Origin: Styela clava
Lineage: Eukaryota; Chordata; Ascidiacea; Stolidobranchia; Styelidae
Length of the DNA stretch: 64,000 nucleotides
NCBI RefSeq assembly: GCF_964204865.1
Contig: NC_135252.1
Location: forward strand, 22,775,383-22,839,382
Reading direction: 5' to 3'
The translations under genes were made by a program, and so were the position numbers. How positions within the stretch are numbered: position 1 is the stretch's first letter; each line of letters begins with the position of its first letter. The notes below the pieces were generated by a model, which did no database searches, was not told the DNA's origin, and was given only the letters and a program-made list of their open reading frames with translations. Positions 11,700 through 23,699 of the stretch are shown here, piece by piece.

Positions 11700-12510
11700 T
11701 AAATAGATAGTAAAATGAAATGTTCACTTATCCAAATTATCCGTTAAATTATCTAAATCGGTTGGAATACTATACAAGCTTGGAAGATTTACATCACCAA
11801 CAACACTACGGATGGTGTACTACTCCTCTATTCCAGAGCTATATCCAATACGGCATAATTGCTTGGGGTTCAGCCGATAAAACCCTATTGCATCGCATTG
11901 AAATTATGCAGAACCAAGCAATTCGTGCAATAGCTGCTGCTAGTTATTTTTCACGACTCAGTCCTATTTATTATACCCTTCCAATTATTAAATTGGCAGA
12001 TATTTAAACATAGAAGTTTCGAAACTGATGCACCAACACCACTGCAAAAACTCCCTCCTGCATTCACAAACTATTTTTCAGGACAAAGCAATGTTCACTC
12101 ATATGGAACGCGGTCCTTTATTAGCAGTTCTTATCATGTAATTCGTTTTAGCACCAAACTCACCCAAAACTCGGTTCCATTACATTTGAACCCACGTACA
12201 TTTGAACCCATGACAATTGCACCTGTATGCTATTGCACCTATGGAATTTTTTTTGTTTCACGGATAGTTAAACCCATACTAACCCTAACCCATGGGTTTT
12301 AGCACCCGCATATAGATTGAACCCGTGGATATACGCATGGGTTCAAATGTACATGGGTTCAAATGTACGGTCACCCCAAAACTCAATCAAGTTTGTCGGT
12401 GTAAAATTGTGGAATAAGCTCCCCAATAGCATTCGAAACAGTACTTATAACTTGTATAAACATGCACTGAAAAGCCTATACCTAGATGCTTATAGGCCTA
12501 GTTGCAATTA
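11700..12510 (+). pseudogene. Non-LTR retrotransposon RT C-terminus (CR1/jockey type), dead
   Basis: The translated frame at 11840-12004 contains SYIQYGIIAWG and MQNQAIRAIAAASYFSRLSP, the conserved pattern after the reverse-transcriptase palm in CR1/jockey-like elements. A frame change near 12000 leads to a segment with HSYGTRS (about 12095) and then, beyond the MITE at 12173-12375, GVKLWNKLPNSIRNS, the usual C-terminal motif. The 5' end is lost and the upstream frame is shifted near 11815. The element is a 5'-truncated, frame-broken copy that was later hit by a MITE. Confidence 0.8.
12173..12375. mobile_element. 203-bp MITE, copy 2, inside the dead RT
   Basis: It has the same length and ends as copy 1 and differs from it at only a few positions. 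Its own 9-bp target duplication CCAAAACTC lies at 12164-12172 and 12376-12384. It splits the RT remnant between a TKLTQNS segment and the continuing QNSIKF segment, so it inserted after the RT copy existed. Confidence 0.88.
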
Positions 12511-12725
12511 GTCTTGAAATATTATATTTGTATATGTATATAACCTTGTGGTGCTGCTTTTCCCATCCATGTTCGTCAAATACGCAACAGGTAGCAGTCT
12601 GACAATAGTTATTTGCTTTTGTGTGCTCGCTGTGTTCTGTTCTTGTTTCAATATTTTCCGCCCAGGCTATATGCCACGAATACTGCAGAACTCATAATTA
12701 TTCTGCATTACTTTAATCGTAAATA

Positions 12726-13288
12726 CAGGGAGTCCTCGGGTTACGACGGTCGCGACTTACGGTGTTTCGAGGTTACAAACGCGCACTCCATAACGCTTTT
12801 TCGAGGTTGCGAACGCACTTTACGAACATATACATTTATAAAAGATAATACTGTACTGTAATATCTAAGCCTATAAACTGGATCATTGTGATCAAGATAA
12901 TCAGTGCTCTGGGCTCATTGGTTTTCGTTATTTACATCGTAAATGACGTGACCAATTGAGAACTATTACGATTATGAACGAATAATCACTAAGCTTCAGT
13001 CACATGGTTGTTATGGACTCAAAGCATAAAAAAGATGTTAGATACTGTACAGTGTTTGCTTTTATTTCACGTGATGTGGAATTGTTTTCTGTTTTTCTAA
13101 TAAAGTTTTTATTTGCATTATTTGTCCATTTTATCAGTGTACAGTACCATACTTTACAATACAGTACGATGTGTATAGAGAAATTCATGCACTGTACCAC
13201 TGTACTGTATAATGTTCCGACTTACACTAAAATTTGGGTTAAACCGAGTCTCAGGAACGGAACTGCGTCGTAAGTCGAGGACTCCCTG
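12726..13288. mobile_element. Tigger/pogo-like MITE (563 bp)
   Basis: The terminal inverted repeats are CAGGGAGTCCTCGGGTTACG and, inverted from the right end, CAGGGAGTCCTCGACTTACG. TA dinucleotides flank both ends (12724-12725 and 13289-13290), as expected for a Tc1/mariner-superfamily insertion. The ends resemble those of Tigger/pogo elements. I see no transposase inside; the interior has palindromic ACTGTACAGT-like pieces near 13040 and 13150. Confidence 0.85.
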
Positions 13289-13903
13289 TATATACTACTA
13301 CTAGATGTCCAACTCCGCTCGCCGTATAATAAACAAACAAAGGCGTTGTTGCACCTCCAAGTGGCGGGCGTCACGGTTGGTTTTGTTCAGACTAGATGCT
13401 TAACGACGACGACGACGCTCCTGCATCACAGCTCGAAAACTAGCCCTGTTCATTGATGACTGATCGAAATATTTGCAGAAGGACGAAGAAATTCGATAAC
13501 AATGAACAAATACTAACTTGCGCTGATTATTTGGTTTCTGCGAGACTAACTACTTATCCTTCTTCTATGCTTTTGTGCCGGTGGATCCGTATGCATATAT
13601 TGCAAGGATGCTGTAGCAAGAGTAGAGATAACAATCCTAAGTGATTCAAGAGCAAATGATTGTGAAAATGAAGACACAGTCTGTCTTGCAAATGACCAGA
13701 ATGACGTGACAACTTCCTTGTCGAAAGAGAGCACGGCATCAAAAATGCGATGCATTGCAAAAATGTCAGTCATATGTAGGTAAAGTGGTGACGAAAATAA
13801 ATACTTTGCACTTTATATAAAAAAGCTTAGTAGCACAGCATTTTGATCTCACTCCATCTCAAGCTTTCACAGAAGTTTTTTCTCCACTTGACCTATAATC
13901 AGG
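13289..13903. other. No gene seen
   Basis: AT-rich DNA with a short (GAC)n-like GACGACGACGACG run near 13407 and no open frame with a recognisable motif. Confidence 0.5.
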
Positions 13904-14815
13904 GCTGCCACAACGTCCTTATTTTTAGAACTTGTCCTTATTGGACACGTAGTGGACATAACGATCGTTTCAAAATTTTGTTGTTATTGTTATTATTATT
14001 TGTCTCCATCATTTTTTTTAATCTTTTTTTCTGTTTGACTACTGGACCAATTGCTTTGAAATTTTCAGTGAGTAAAGATTGATTTTTTTGCCAGAAGGCT
14101 AATACTTTTATTTATTTCTAAATTTCGCATGAAATCTGATATTTCGTCTAAAATTTTGCTGTATCATTTTATCCATGGGAACACTGGCTGTCCGGTTTGA
14201 TTCTGTAAATTATTTCTACGCGAAACTCGGAATTTTTTGTGGGTACCGGTGGCGTCAAAGGTAATAAAGGTAAAAAGCTCTGTTGTTTCGAAGGTCTTCG
14301 TTTTAGGAAATGTTTTTGTCCTTATTTTTAAGAAACATCTTTATTTTGACGTGTGTCCTTATTTTTAACCTTATAAATGAATATACCAGTAAATTAAACT
14401 TTGAATTTGGTTTAGATCTGGAACTTCATAAGAGATAAAATGAGTAAACGTAAAAAATTTGCTGTGATGATTATGAGAAAGAATTCAACGGCGTTGAACG
14501 AAACGAAGGGCCAGTGATTTGCGCACTGCAGCTTTTGTGAATGTGACAACAATCTGGAATGCATAGGTAGAGCAGCAATTTCTGTTAATAATGCAACCCA
14601 GAAACACAAGGCTCTGCTCAAGAAATTAATCAAACCAATCCATAAATAACTCATTTAGGAGTCAATGATTATACAAAGGCTATCTCAACACATGCAAGCA
14701 GCTGAAATTTATTTCCATCATCACATCATTCAACATCCGACACTTGATATAAAAGAAAAATATTTTCAAATCATTCATGAGCGAATACCTATTAAACAAT
14801 GTAACTGAATGTCAA
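13904..14815 (+). pseudogene. Decayed hAT element with BED-type zinc finger remnant
   Basis: The left end CAGGGCTGCCACAACGTCC looks like a hAT terminus. A frame from the ATG at 14440 reads through one TGA into FAHCSFCECDNN followed by ATQKHK about 20 residues on, the C-x2-C ... H/KH pattern of BED-finger hAT transposases. A weaker segment near 14700-14760 (EIYFHHHIIQHP) has the histidine-rich look of the next transposase block. The right end was not found. A piece at about 13950-14060 is the reverse complement of the repeat at 46600-46720, so another repeat is nested in it. Confidence 0.5.
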
Positions 14816-14994
14816 GATGTAACAACACTACTTGAGAATATATTCAAAAAATTTGAGCAAATATATACGCAAAGTACTGCAGCCAAAATAATAACAACAA
14901 GATGGACAATAGGACTCATGGAATACGAAATCAATTGAAAAAAACAAAGCAGCTAGAACGAAGATTAAGATGTATGTGATTACAGTCAAGTTTC

Positions 14995-15213
14995 CGTACT
15001 CCTGAAGTATGCGTACCAAGAAAGGAGGACACCGGAACGTAGTATGTGTACCACGTTAGGGTTAGGCCAAAATGTTCTTATTTTAGTTCTATTACGAGTT
15101 CAGGGACTAACCAAGTGAGTTTTGTAGTATTTGTTCCTAAAAGTATGGCCTAACCTGGTACACATAGTATGTTCCGTTGTCCGTCATCTTGGTACACGTA
15201 TTTCTGGAGTACC
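14995..15213. mobile_element. GTACC-type MITE, copy 1 (219 bp)
   Basis: The ends are CGTACTCCTGAAGTATGCGTACC and, inverted, GGTACTCCAGAAATACGTG. The flanking 8-mers CAAGTTTC and CAAGTTTT agree at 7 of 8 positions. The interior TTCTTATTTTAGTTCTATTA is shared by the copies at 26.7, 42.4, 43.4, 48.6 and 54 kb. Confidence 0.7.
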
Positions 15214-17187
15214 CAAGTTTTTTTCTCAATAATCCATAGGAATACAAATTATTATTTTAATTACTAATGTGAATAAACACTGAATATCGAGTTATATTAA
15301 TAGGGGTATTGATGGTTTTAAGGCTTTGGCAAGGGTTCTTAGCTGGAGTAAAAAGGCAATTTATGTTCTATCACGTGGGCATTGCTACATATTTATTTTT
15401 CTTTGCTGCTTTCCAATCAACTGGAGCACCGATGGATTCCCAGCCCCGCGACCTGCAAAATATGCATCTTTTAAACTAAAATCTTTTGGCGATTCATTCA
15501 ATATTTAGGGTGAGGCCCTACGGGCATAGCTGAAGATTTTGAATGGGGCAAGTTAGACCAAAACACCTAGCAGGTCTGATCGCAAATGTTAGTTTATAAT
15601 AGTCCCGATGGTCTAACTCTAAAAATTGTTTCAAGCCACAAAAAATTGATATGTATGATATAGTAGAACAATTTAGAAGACTTTTATCTCACACTTAAAG
15701 GGGGTCTGACAGATATTTGGTCTAATATGGTATATCACATGTTGAAGGTACCAGTATTGGGAGCCCTTCACACGCTGGAGAAACAATGAAATATTGTTGT
15801 TTTTTAAATATGACAGAATGTGTTGCATGTAGCTGTATAGCATTTATTTTGTAAAAAATCCTTGAGCTAATCACGTGTTGTAGACTTCCAGTGTGTAAAA
15901 TAATTTATGAAATTTTAGCTGATCTACTGCAATCTTTTGTCTCCAGATGTTTCAGAGAGTAGTAGTAGATTTCCGTTTTTGAGGGAAGCCACGTCAGTAG
16001 TGCTGTTGCATATATCAAAAAAGGTATTTTGCAGTTTGCAAAACTTGGCGTTGCTTCAAATTCAGACATTTCCGAAATCCTAGCAACAGATGCAGGAAGA
16101 ACCTACAAAGAAAATTTTTCCCGGTTCATCTGTTATTAATGACCTGAATTCTTAATACTGTTGGTAATTTTAAAAATAATAGTCATGATCCAAGTATTTA
16201 AATGCTCAATAGAAGATAGAACTAATAGGAAAATACAAATGAAGTTATACCCAAAACAATTCTTTGTGCTATACCTGTGCCTAATATTTAACAGACATTT
16301 TTATCAAGCTATTGAGTTAAACATGTTGGTCTGTTAGTTTACATGGCTGTTTCAAATGTTTTTTAGACATATCTTCATAAATTCCCTCTAGATGTGTTTC
16401 CATGCCAAAACCCCATCTGGTGACAGCAAATCATTCTTCAAAAGTGGGTTTGAGACGTCTGCAAAAATTTATATTTTAGTTACGATATCTTGAAATAAAT
16501 TGCCCACAACGATTGAACCTTGTCTACCATCTAAGCATGTATGTGTTTATATATAAGTATAACAGCCACTTTGACAAAGTAATATTTGAAACAAAAATGT
16601 GAATACCCCACAGAACAAATTGGAATTAATAAAATGTAACGGTTCCAGGAGAAATATTAATGCATTCAATAAATGTGGTGGATTTTGCAGTAGCAAAAAA
16701 GTTATTGCTATTGATCACCACTCCATAATTTAAAAACACTCCACAAAATAATTCAAAACATTTTGGCACATCTAAAATTATAAATATATAGATATGTTGA
16801 AGCCGTGTTTAGATAATAGCAAGAATAGGTATCCAATTTATGTGAAAAAGGTTATTAGTACCAGCCTGAAATCAAGCAAAATGGATTATCATGGCAAACG
16901 TAAAACACCTCTTATGTTGTAATATGCAGCTGGTGACTTCGTGTACAATGACAGAATGAGTCTGGGAAAAAATAATCAAGATCTGTAAACTTCATCATAA
17001 AACACTAATTAATTGAAGTTAAAATATGCGTGTTTAATTTATGTTTATCATACAGACATCACAATTTCAATCACCCGTCAGTCAATTTATATTCTTGCTT
17101 ACTGCTTTGATCACACAGCATAAATCCTCACACTGCAACTTTTTTATGATTTGAAAATACACATATCTCTTATCAAAATTTACATTC
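15214..17187. other. No gene seen (about 2 kb)
   Basis: AT-rich, unstructured DNA. I found no inverted-repeat ends, no open frame over about 60 codons with a motif, and no plausible exon. It may be ordinary intergenic DNA or fully decayed repeats. Confidence 0.5.
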
Positions 17188-17191
17188 CTTG

Positions 17192-17972
17192 TGTGGCGTA
17201 CCAAAATTGATATCACCACTCAGGTTCTTTCTGCCAGCTTCTTGGACGCTGTAATGGCTATAGATGTCGAACACAAAATAATCTTCTTGCGGTTTCAAAT
17301 ACAGCAGAGTAACTAAGTTAACTAACTAGATTAATTATACACCTGTAAGAACTTAATACAACCACATACTCCAATCAGAAATACAATAAACAAATAAAAA
17401 CATGAAAAACACAGTACAAATACCGTAGGATACATATGTGACACAAGATAGGGAATTGGTCTATGACGTCACAGTCATGAACTATTTACTTATAATGGGA
17501 TACAAAAACCGGGTAAAACATACCTAGATATACATAAGAATAACTAGCATGACACTAAAGATACAACACAAATCCTACCTTATCAACAAACACGTAATAT
17601 ACATGGAAATATATTATATTATTTATTATTATTAAATACGCATAGAAATATGGAAATCACACAGGAAATAAACTGCGAAAATAGACTAGTTACGGAAGTG
17701 TTTAATACAAGCTAACTAGTGAACAGAGCTATGCCAAACTGGAGAAATAGTAAACCTGTACTTCTAATATCATTTTACAACAAGAATTACATAGATTTAC
17801 GGCATTAAAACACTATAATAATAACCTAATACACAGAGGAAATATCTACACTGCCGGCAGTCTGACAAACCAGCTAAAAGAAAAAGTTACACAGTTGCTC
17901 TCTGGTGACTCAAGTGGTAAGAATTAATATGGGCAAACAAAATAAAACAGGGTTACAGACGTGGTCGTCTCA
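17192..17972 (-). repeat. 3' LTR of the Gypsy element (781 bp)
   Basis: It is collinear with 23700-24453 and carries an extra 27-bp ATTATT-rich stretch near 17609-17636. It ends at the outer side in TGTGGCG (plus-strand reading). The 5-to-2-kb stretch outside it shows no gene. Confidence 0.9.
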
Positions 17973-17975
17973 TTA

Positions 17976-17990
17976 CTCCCCCCTTTTTAA
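17976..17990 (-). promoter_or_regulatory. Polypurine tract of the Gypsy element
   Basis: On the element's strand, AAAAAGGGGGGAG lies three bases before the 3' LTR. This is the expected plus-strand primer. Confidence 0.75.
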
Positions 17991-18133
17991 GATGAGAAAT
18001 TACAACGAAATTTTCCATCTTCAAAATTGAAAAACCATAAAAATGTGAAGAAAATGCAAAGAACTGTACACTCAAATGAAATGCATATCTAAAATCAAAA
18101 CAATCAATTGTTAAAAGCACTATCACAGTCAAA

Positions 18134-20284
18134 TCATCTGTAATATCTAGGCCTTCGCCTAGTACGTTGGCCATTATCAGAGTTCGCATCAACTGTAACT
18201 TCTTCTGGTACAGTGTCTGGCCTTGAAGAGAAAGGTAATTCTACAAAAATATCATGAGCAACCTGCTCATTATTTTCCATAATAGGTTCCACATCAGGTA
18301 AAATGTCAAATCCAGTTAATTCAATATCATTGTCTTCTTTATCTTCATGAAGGTAAGGTCTCAGTTTGTCAACATGCACAATTCGAGAACGTGTTCCCGA
18401 ATTCTTCTGAATCCTATACAAGTGATTAAATAAACAATCCACAATTCGATAAGGTCCAATCCAAGAAATACTCAGCTTGCGATGCTTTGGTGGATAATAA
18501 TACCACACCAATTCATCTCTCTGGAAAGTAAGTGGTTTAACACCCAGATCAAAATTTTGCTTTTGTCTGGTTGCAGCAGCATTTAGATGTTGCCTAGCAT
18601 GAAGAAAAGCCTTTTCAGTTACACAGGAAAACCATTCGACAAACTCAGTGTAACAAGGATGAGTTGATGACTCTGGTTTGCCAAACATAACATCAACAGG
18701 CATCTCGATTTCTCGTCCAAGCATTAACTTGTTCGGTGAATATCCTGTACTATCATGTACAGTGGAGCGATATGCCATACAAAGATATGGGAGATGGTCG
18801 TCCCAATCATTTCGATTCTCATTTACAAAAGCTTTCAACATCTGCTGTATGGTCCTGTTAAAACGTTCAACTTGTCCATCTGAACGAGGATGATATGGAG
18901 TTGTTCGAGTCTTTTGAATCCCGTACAATTGACACATTTCTGAAAATAATTTTGATTCAAAGTCTCTTCCTTGATCTGAGTGGAGAATTCTTGGTACCCC
19001 AAATCTCGAAAAGAATTGAGTAACCAATGCATCAGCAGTGGTGTCAGCTCGCTGATTTAGTAAAGCAAAACATTCCACCCAATTAGAGAAATAGTCCGAC
19101 AAAACCAAAATGTGTTCATTTCCATTTTCAGTTACAGGCAATGGTCCAAGAAAATCAATGGCAATCCTTTCCATAGGAGCTCCAGATATAAGTTGTTTCA
19201 AATCTCCCTGTCTTCTTCCGTAAAGCATCTTGGTCGAAGCACAAGACTTGCAAAATTTGCACCATTTGAGAATGTCCCTTTTGAAACCAGGCCAATAAAA
19301 TCTGCGCCTGATACTCTTGAAAGTTCGATTGGCACCAAGATGACCTGCAGTGCGCAAAGAATGAAGCTTATGGAACAAGTCCTGCCTCAAATTTAATGGA
19401 ACAATCAATTGGATATGCGATTCCTCAGATTTACAATCAGGAATCCATCGGCGATAGAGAAGTCCATTATCTACAAAAATCAAATCCCACTGCGACATTA
19501 AACGTTTGGTCACTGTTGATTCAGGCATGTATTCTTGAATATCAGGTTTCTGAGCAGTAAGTTGTTTCCATTTCAAAACAGCAGAAATATCTGGATCTTC
19601 ACTTTGCCAAGATTCAATTTGCTCATCTGTGTAGGTATCTAGCCAATTACAATCGGAACCGTCTGACGATGATTGACCGGGCTGTTTTGATATTGCACTT
19701 ACAATAACATTACTCACAGCCACATCACCATTGGTACCACAATCAGAACAATCTTCTCGCTTGCATTTGCGAATTTGACGTGACAATCCATCAGCATTGC
19801 CATGTTTCACGCCAGGTCTGTGTTCAATCTTAAAGTCATAAGCGCCAAGTGTTAATATCCATCTTGCTAACATTCCTTGAAGTTCACGAAAATTGATCAA
19901 CCATTTCAGAGCAGCATGATCTGTGCGAATTCTGAACGGGCTCCCGAGAAGAAAATGACTAAAGTGACGAACAGCCCACACCACAGCTAATAGTTCTCGG
20001 TGTGTAGCACAGTATTTACGTTGAGACTTGGACATGGTCTTGCTGGCATAAGTAAGTACACGTTCATGGTCGTCCTGAACTTGAGATAACACTGCACCAA
20101 TTCCAAAACCACTGGCATCAGTATCCATTACAAATTCGCCGACTGTTCTAGGAAAGCTAAGAATTGGAGCTGATGTCAGACAATGTTTCAACGTCTCAAA
20201 AGCCTTTTGACATTCATTACTCCATACAAATGGAATATTCTTCCTGGTCAATCGAATAAGAGGTCCAGCAATTGTTGAATAATC
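18134..20284 (-). pseudogene. Gypsy Pol part 2: RNase H and integrase
   Basis: This is the same frame as the upstream Pol part, separated from it only by the TAG at 20285-20287. RNase H begins FVMDTDASGFGIGAVLS, with the HRELLAVVWAVRHF block after it. Integrase has the zinc site HSLRTAGHLG ... CKFCKSC, and core aspartates and glutamate in IAIDFLGP, HSDQGRDF and GQVERFNR. A C-terminal module RDELVWYYYPP ... WIGPYRIVD ... HVDKLRPY is the GPY/F-type tail. The natural stop is TGA at 18134-18136. It would cleave RNA of the hybrid and insert cDNA. Confidence 0.88.
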
Positions 20285-22007
20285 CTAAACAAACTTCCGG
20301 TAGTAGTTCGCTGTACCAAGAAAACTACGAATATCACTAACAGTGTTGGGAGTTTTCCATTCTTTGATAGCCGCAACATTTCCAGGGTCGCAACAGACAC
20401 CTTCAGATGAAATAAGATAACCAAGATAGGAGGTGCTTCGACGAAAAAGTTGACATTTAGAGGGCTTCAATCGTAAACCGGCACGGCGAAGTCTTATAAA
20501 AACTTCACGAAGATTGGAGAGTGCCATTGAGAAATCACTACCATGAGCCATAACATCATCAAGAAAATTGAAACACCCATTCCGCAGGAGATCACCAAGG
20601 ATATTGTCCATCATCCGTTCGAATGTCGCGGGAGCATTCGCTAACCCGAATGGCATCATTACAAAGTGAAAATGTCCACGTCCAGGAATGCTGAATGCTG
20701 TCTTTTCACGGTCTGCAGGATCAACCTCCACTTGCCAATATCCGCTTGCGAGATCAAGAGTTGAGAACCATTGTGCACCGTTTAAGGACTCAATGATATC
20801 CTCAATACGCGGCAAGGGATATGCGTCCTTGTATGTGACGTCATTGAGTAATCTAAAGTCCACACAAAATCTAGTAGAACCATCCTTTTTAGGAACTAGG
20901 ACAATGGGAGAAGAATATGGGGAATCGCTGGGCTCTATGACACCCTGAGTCAGCATATTATCAACAGCTTCTTCGGCTATCTTCCTACGCGCCCACCCCA
21001 TTCGACGAGGAGCCTGCCGAATCGGCTGTGGTGTGGTTGTGATGATCCTATGCTTTGCTGCTGAAGTACGGCCAAGTTCACCATTTGGCCCTACAAATAC
21101 ATCATGGAATTCGGAAATCAAATTGACCAACTGTTCACGTTGATTCGGGGTTAGATCCTCAGAGGAATTGACCATGTCATGTAGATGTTCTGGTAATTCA
21201 GAAGCTATAACCCTATCGGATTCGTCAACTTGAATTTGTGCTACAAGGTGAGGGTGTGCAATACCAAGCAGAGATCCAGCCCTGATCTTAAGTTGTCTGC
21301 CTTTCTGGTTGATCGCTAGAATCGGAACAGTAGACTTTCCAGGATCCACCACAGAAGAAATCAGCTGAACGCCATCAGCGAGGAAAGAAGAATTCAGCGG
21401 TCCAACAAGAGCTGCAACATCAGACACAATGCTTTTCGGCCAAGAGCGACTAAGTTCTGCAGGGATGACAACCTTAGAATATGGCGGTATAGTAACATCT
21501 TCCCGAACGGTTACACGACAACATGGTACAGACTTTTCAGTAAACAGTTTGATTTCATGACCCCCTATCATCATGTGTCCCGATGATAAGTAAAGAATAC
21601 AGTCATGTTCTCGGAGATAATCCATGCCTAAAATACCATTAGTCATGCCTAAGTTGGCAACAATCACAGTGCGTCGTGATACAAACGAATCAATCGATAA
21701 ATCAACCTCCAATGTACCCAGTGGTGACAAATCATGCCCTCCCACTGCAACAAGAGATTCTTCGAGCGGTGCCAATTTTGCTTCCTTCCCACCTATAGCC
21801 TCAAAGATGGAAATGTCAATAATAGTAGTCATAGCACCACTATCTACAAGAAAATTGAACTGTTGATTGTTTACAAGTACCTTCGCATGCCAACTATTGT
21901 CATATTGTAAGGAACAAATATTCAGGTCTATATTCTGGTTTGTTGGTCCGTCATCAAGTAATAATTCAGCGGGCACTGAGGACCTCAAGTCCGCTGTGTG
22001 TCGTTTA
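20285..22007 (-). pseudogene. Gypsy Pol part 1: protease and reverse transcriptase
   Basis: The frame opens without an ATG; it is entered from Gag by a -1 shift at the heptamer 22003-22009. The protease has LVDSGAMTT (about residue 48 of the open frame). Reverse transcriptase has VPKKDGSTRFCVDFRLLN, LDLASGYWQV, MPFGLANAPATFERMMD and the catalytic FLDD (FxDD in place of the more usual YxDD), then FLGTANYYRKFV. A TAG at 20285-20287 follows directly and breaks Pol between RT and RNase H. Confidence 0.88.
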
Positions 22008-22009
22008 AA
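21960..22009 (-). promoter_or_regulatory. Putative -1 ribosomal frameshift signal, gag-pol
   Basis: On the element's strand the Gag frame reads AAT TTA AAC, giving U UUA AAC in the exact X XXY YYZ phase (22003-22009). Six bases later CAGCGG (about 21991-21996) can pair with CCGCTG (about 21967-21972), with a second GGAC/GTCC pairing inside the loop. Slipping back one base leaves Gag 18 nt before its TGA (21985-21987) and enters the long Pol frame. Spacing and heptamer match known -1 sites; the structure is my inference. Confidence 0.72.
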
Positions 22010-22270
22010 TTTGCGGTCGAAGAAGAAGCAGATGTTGCAGGATCAACAGGATTCTGGAGATGTGGACAATCCCGTTTAAGTTTCTGCTTGCAATTAAAAC
22101 ATGCCTTGCAATCCCTACCCCAATGACCATGTTTACCACATCGAGGACACGGGTTGCGTGGTGTACCAGCAAAGTTACGATTGTTGTTAGAGCGCGGCGC
22201 CACATGTCCTAGTATCTCATCCAGTTTTGCTAAAATGCGCTCGCCAATACTGCCTTCGAAAGATACGTCG
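21985..22270 (-). pseudogene. Gypsy Gag C-terminus (nucleocapsid, zinc knuckle)
   Basis: This frame carries CPRCGKHGHWGRDC, a perfect C-x2-C-x4-H-x4-C knuckle, followed by a shortened second one (CFNCKQKLKRDC) lacking the Gly-His core. It ends in TGA at 21985-21987. Upstream it joins the Gag body only by a frame change near 22270, where the frame from 22733 runs out at 22230 into an unrelated tail. The nucleocapsid would bind the element's RNA. Confidence 0.8.
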
Positions 22271-23531
22271 TTTTGCTGGTTATTGCATTACCAGGATTAC
22301 TCTGTTTCACTGCCGCAATACGCGGTTTGGAAACGTCTTTCCTTTCAGAGTGGTTAGTATCCACAGAGTAATACAGTGTTGCAAGAGACAAAGCACTTTC
22401 AAAATTATCAGGCTGTTGCATGATAACATGTTTGATCATGCTTTCATCGGTTAAACCGGCGAGAAACTGCGATTTCAAAATATCATCCTGACCAGCAATA
22501 TCAAGATTTGGGTAAGCCAGTATAACAAGCTCTTTCAACTTGTTACCATAATCCTTTGGCGCTTCATTTGGTTTAATCCTACGACAGTGAAATGTAGTAC
22601 GGTATGAACTCTCATTTCCGGCAGGTTTAAAGAAATGATTAAAATGAGCCACAATATCACGATAGCTAGTACGTTTCATTTCGGGTAAATCTTTCAACAC
22701 ATTAAGAGCCAGCCCTGTCATGCAAGTAGCCAATTCTAACCCTGCAGTGTCATCATTCCACTGATTTTAACTAGAAACCAATTGAAAATGACATAAATAA
22801 CTAGGCCACGCCATGACAGTTGACCCATCGAAATACATAGGCCTTTTGGCATTTCTCACCATCATCGTAGCATTGGCTGTGTTATTGAGAACACTATTGC
22901 TAACGTTGGCATTTGCGACACTGCTAGAACTCACTGGAGGAGCTGATTGTGTAGCCACTGTAACCATTTTCGGATTAGCCCTGGGTTGTTTTTTGACAGT
23001 ATTAGAGCCCTCTTTACCATTAGTACTCAGAAAAGGGACCACAGGTACAAAATTACTCACGTGAGCTTCCTCCGAAAATTTTACTTCCATTGTCTGTGAG
23101 AATGCGTTCCGCTTTCCTCCTGGCTGTCCATCTTCAGATCCAAAATCTGAAATTTCATCATCCTTGAGAATAGGTAGTAATTTAGGAACAACCGCTGCTG
23201 GTGTTGAAGTGATCAGACTGACATCTGGTTCATGTGACATGGGCTGGGTTTCCTCGGGATCAGCAACTTTTCCTGTTTCTATCTTGCCAGAAATATCTTG
23301 CAGCATGCTGAAAATTTGCGAGCCCATTTTTGAATTCTGGAGTTCAACCGATTCCAACTGAGTTCCAATCTGTTCTATACGACTGTCCATCAGCTGCAAA
23401 CGGCTGTCCATATCCTCTTGCATTTCCTCTGAATCTTTAAGTTTCGCTTTCAATACCTGTATTTGCAGATGCAAAAGTTCATTCTCCTTTGCTTCCCTTG
23501 GTGCCGGTACAATCTTTCTTCTCTTAACCAT
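22230..23531 (-). pseudogene. Gypsy Gag body, ATG at 23529-23531
   Basis: It starts at a true ATG, with a basic MVKRRK start, a heptad-patterned coiled coil through about residue 70, a Pro/Ser/Thr-rich linker, then a Gag-like helical region (DDTAGLELATCM ... GLTDESMIKHVIMQQPDNF). A TAA at 22767-22769 splits it in one frame. Near 22270 the frame slips into the nucleocapsid frame. The DESMIKHV-type helix is typical of retrotransposon Gag (retrotrans_gag-like), but I place it by pattern only. Confidence 0.75.
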
Positions 23532-23671
23532 TTTTCCAAAATATCAGGCAAACGCAGTAGAAAAAAAAATATCGGCAATTATCTGTCCAATATTATCCAA
23601 ATATTATCCGTCACAGACTAGCCTACCTAATCGGCTTAGTCTTAATAGTCCCTGTTTCGAATAATATATCC

Positions 23672-23687
23672 TGGCGTGTGCTCGCCA
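23672..23687 (-). promoter_or_regulatory. Hairpin in the primer-binding region of the Gypsy element
   Basis: TGGCG AGCACA CGCCA (element strand) lies 12 bases inside the 5' LTR, where the tRNA primer site is expected. It is a perfect 5-bp stem. I cannot say which tRNA, if any, it matches. Confidence 0.45.
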
Positions 23688-23699
23688 AAAATTCGTATA

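Noticed and set aside
5954-22769. Possible UAR-as-glutamine genetic code
   Set aside because: Metazoan nuclear genomes use the standard code. TAA ends the GPI-protein gene and TAG ends the Pao/BEL frame where the family stops. Seven stops in decayed or single genes do not outweigh this.
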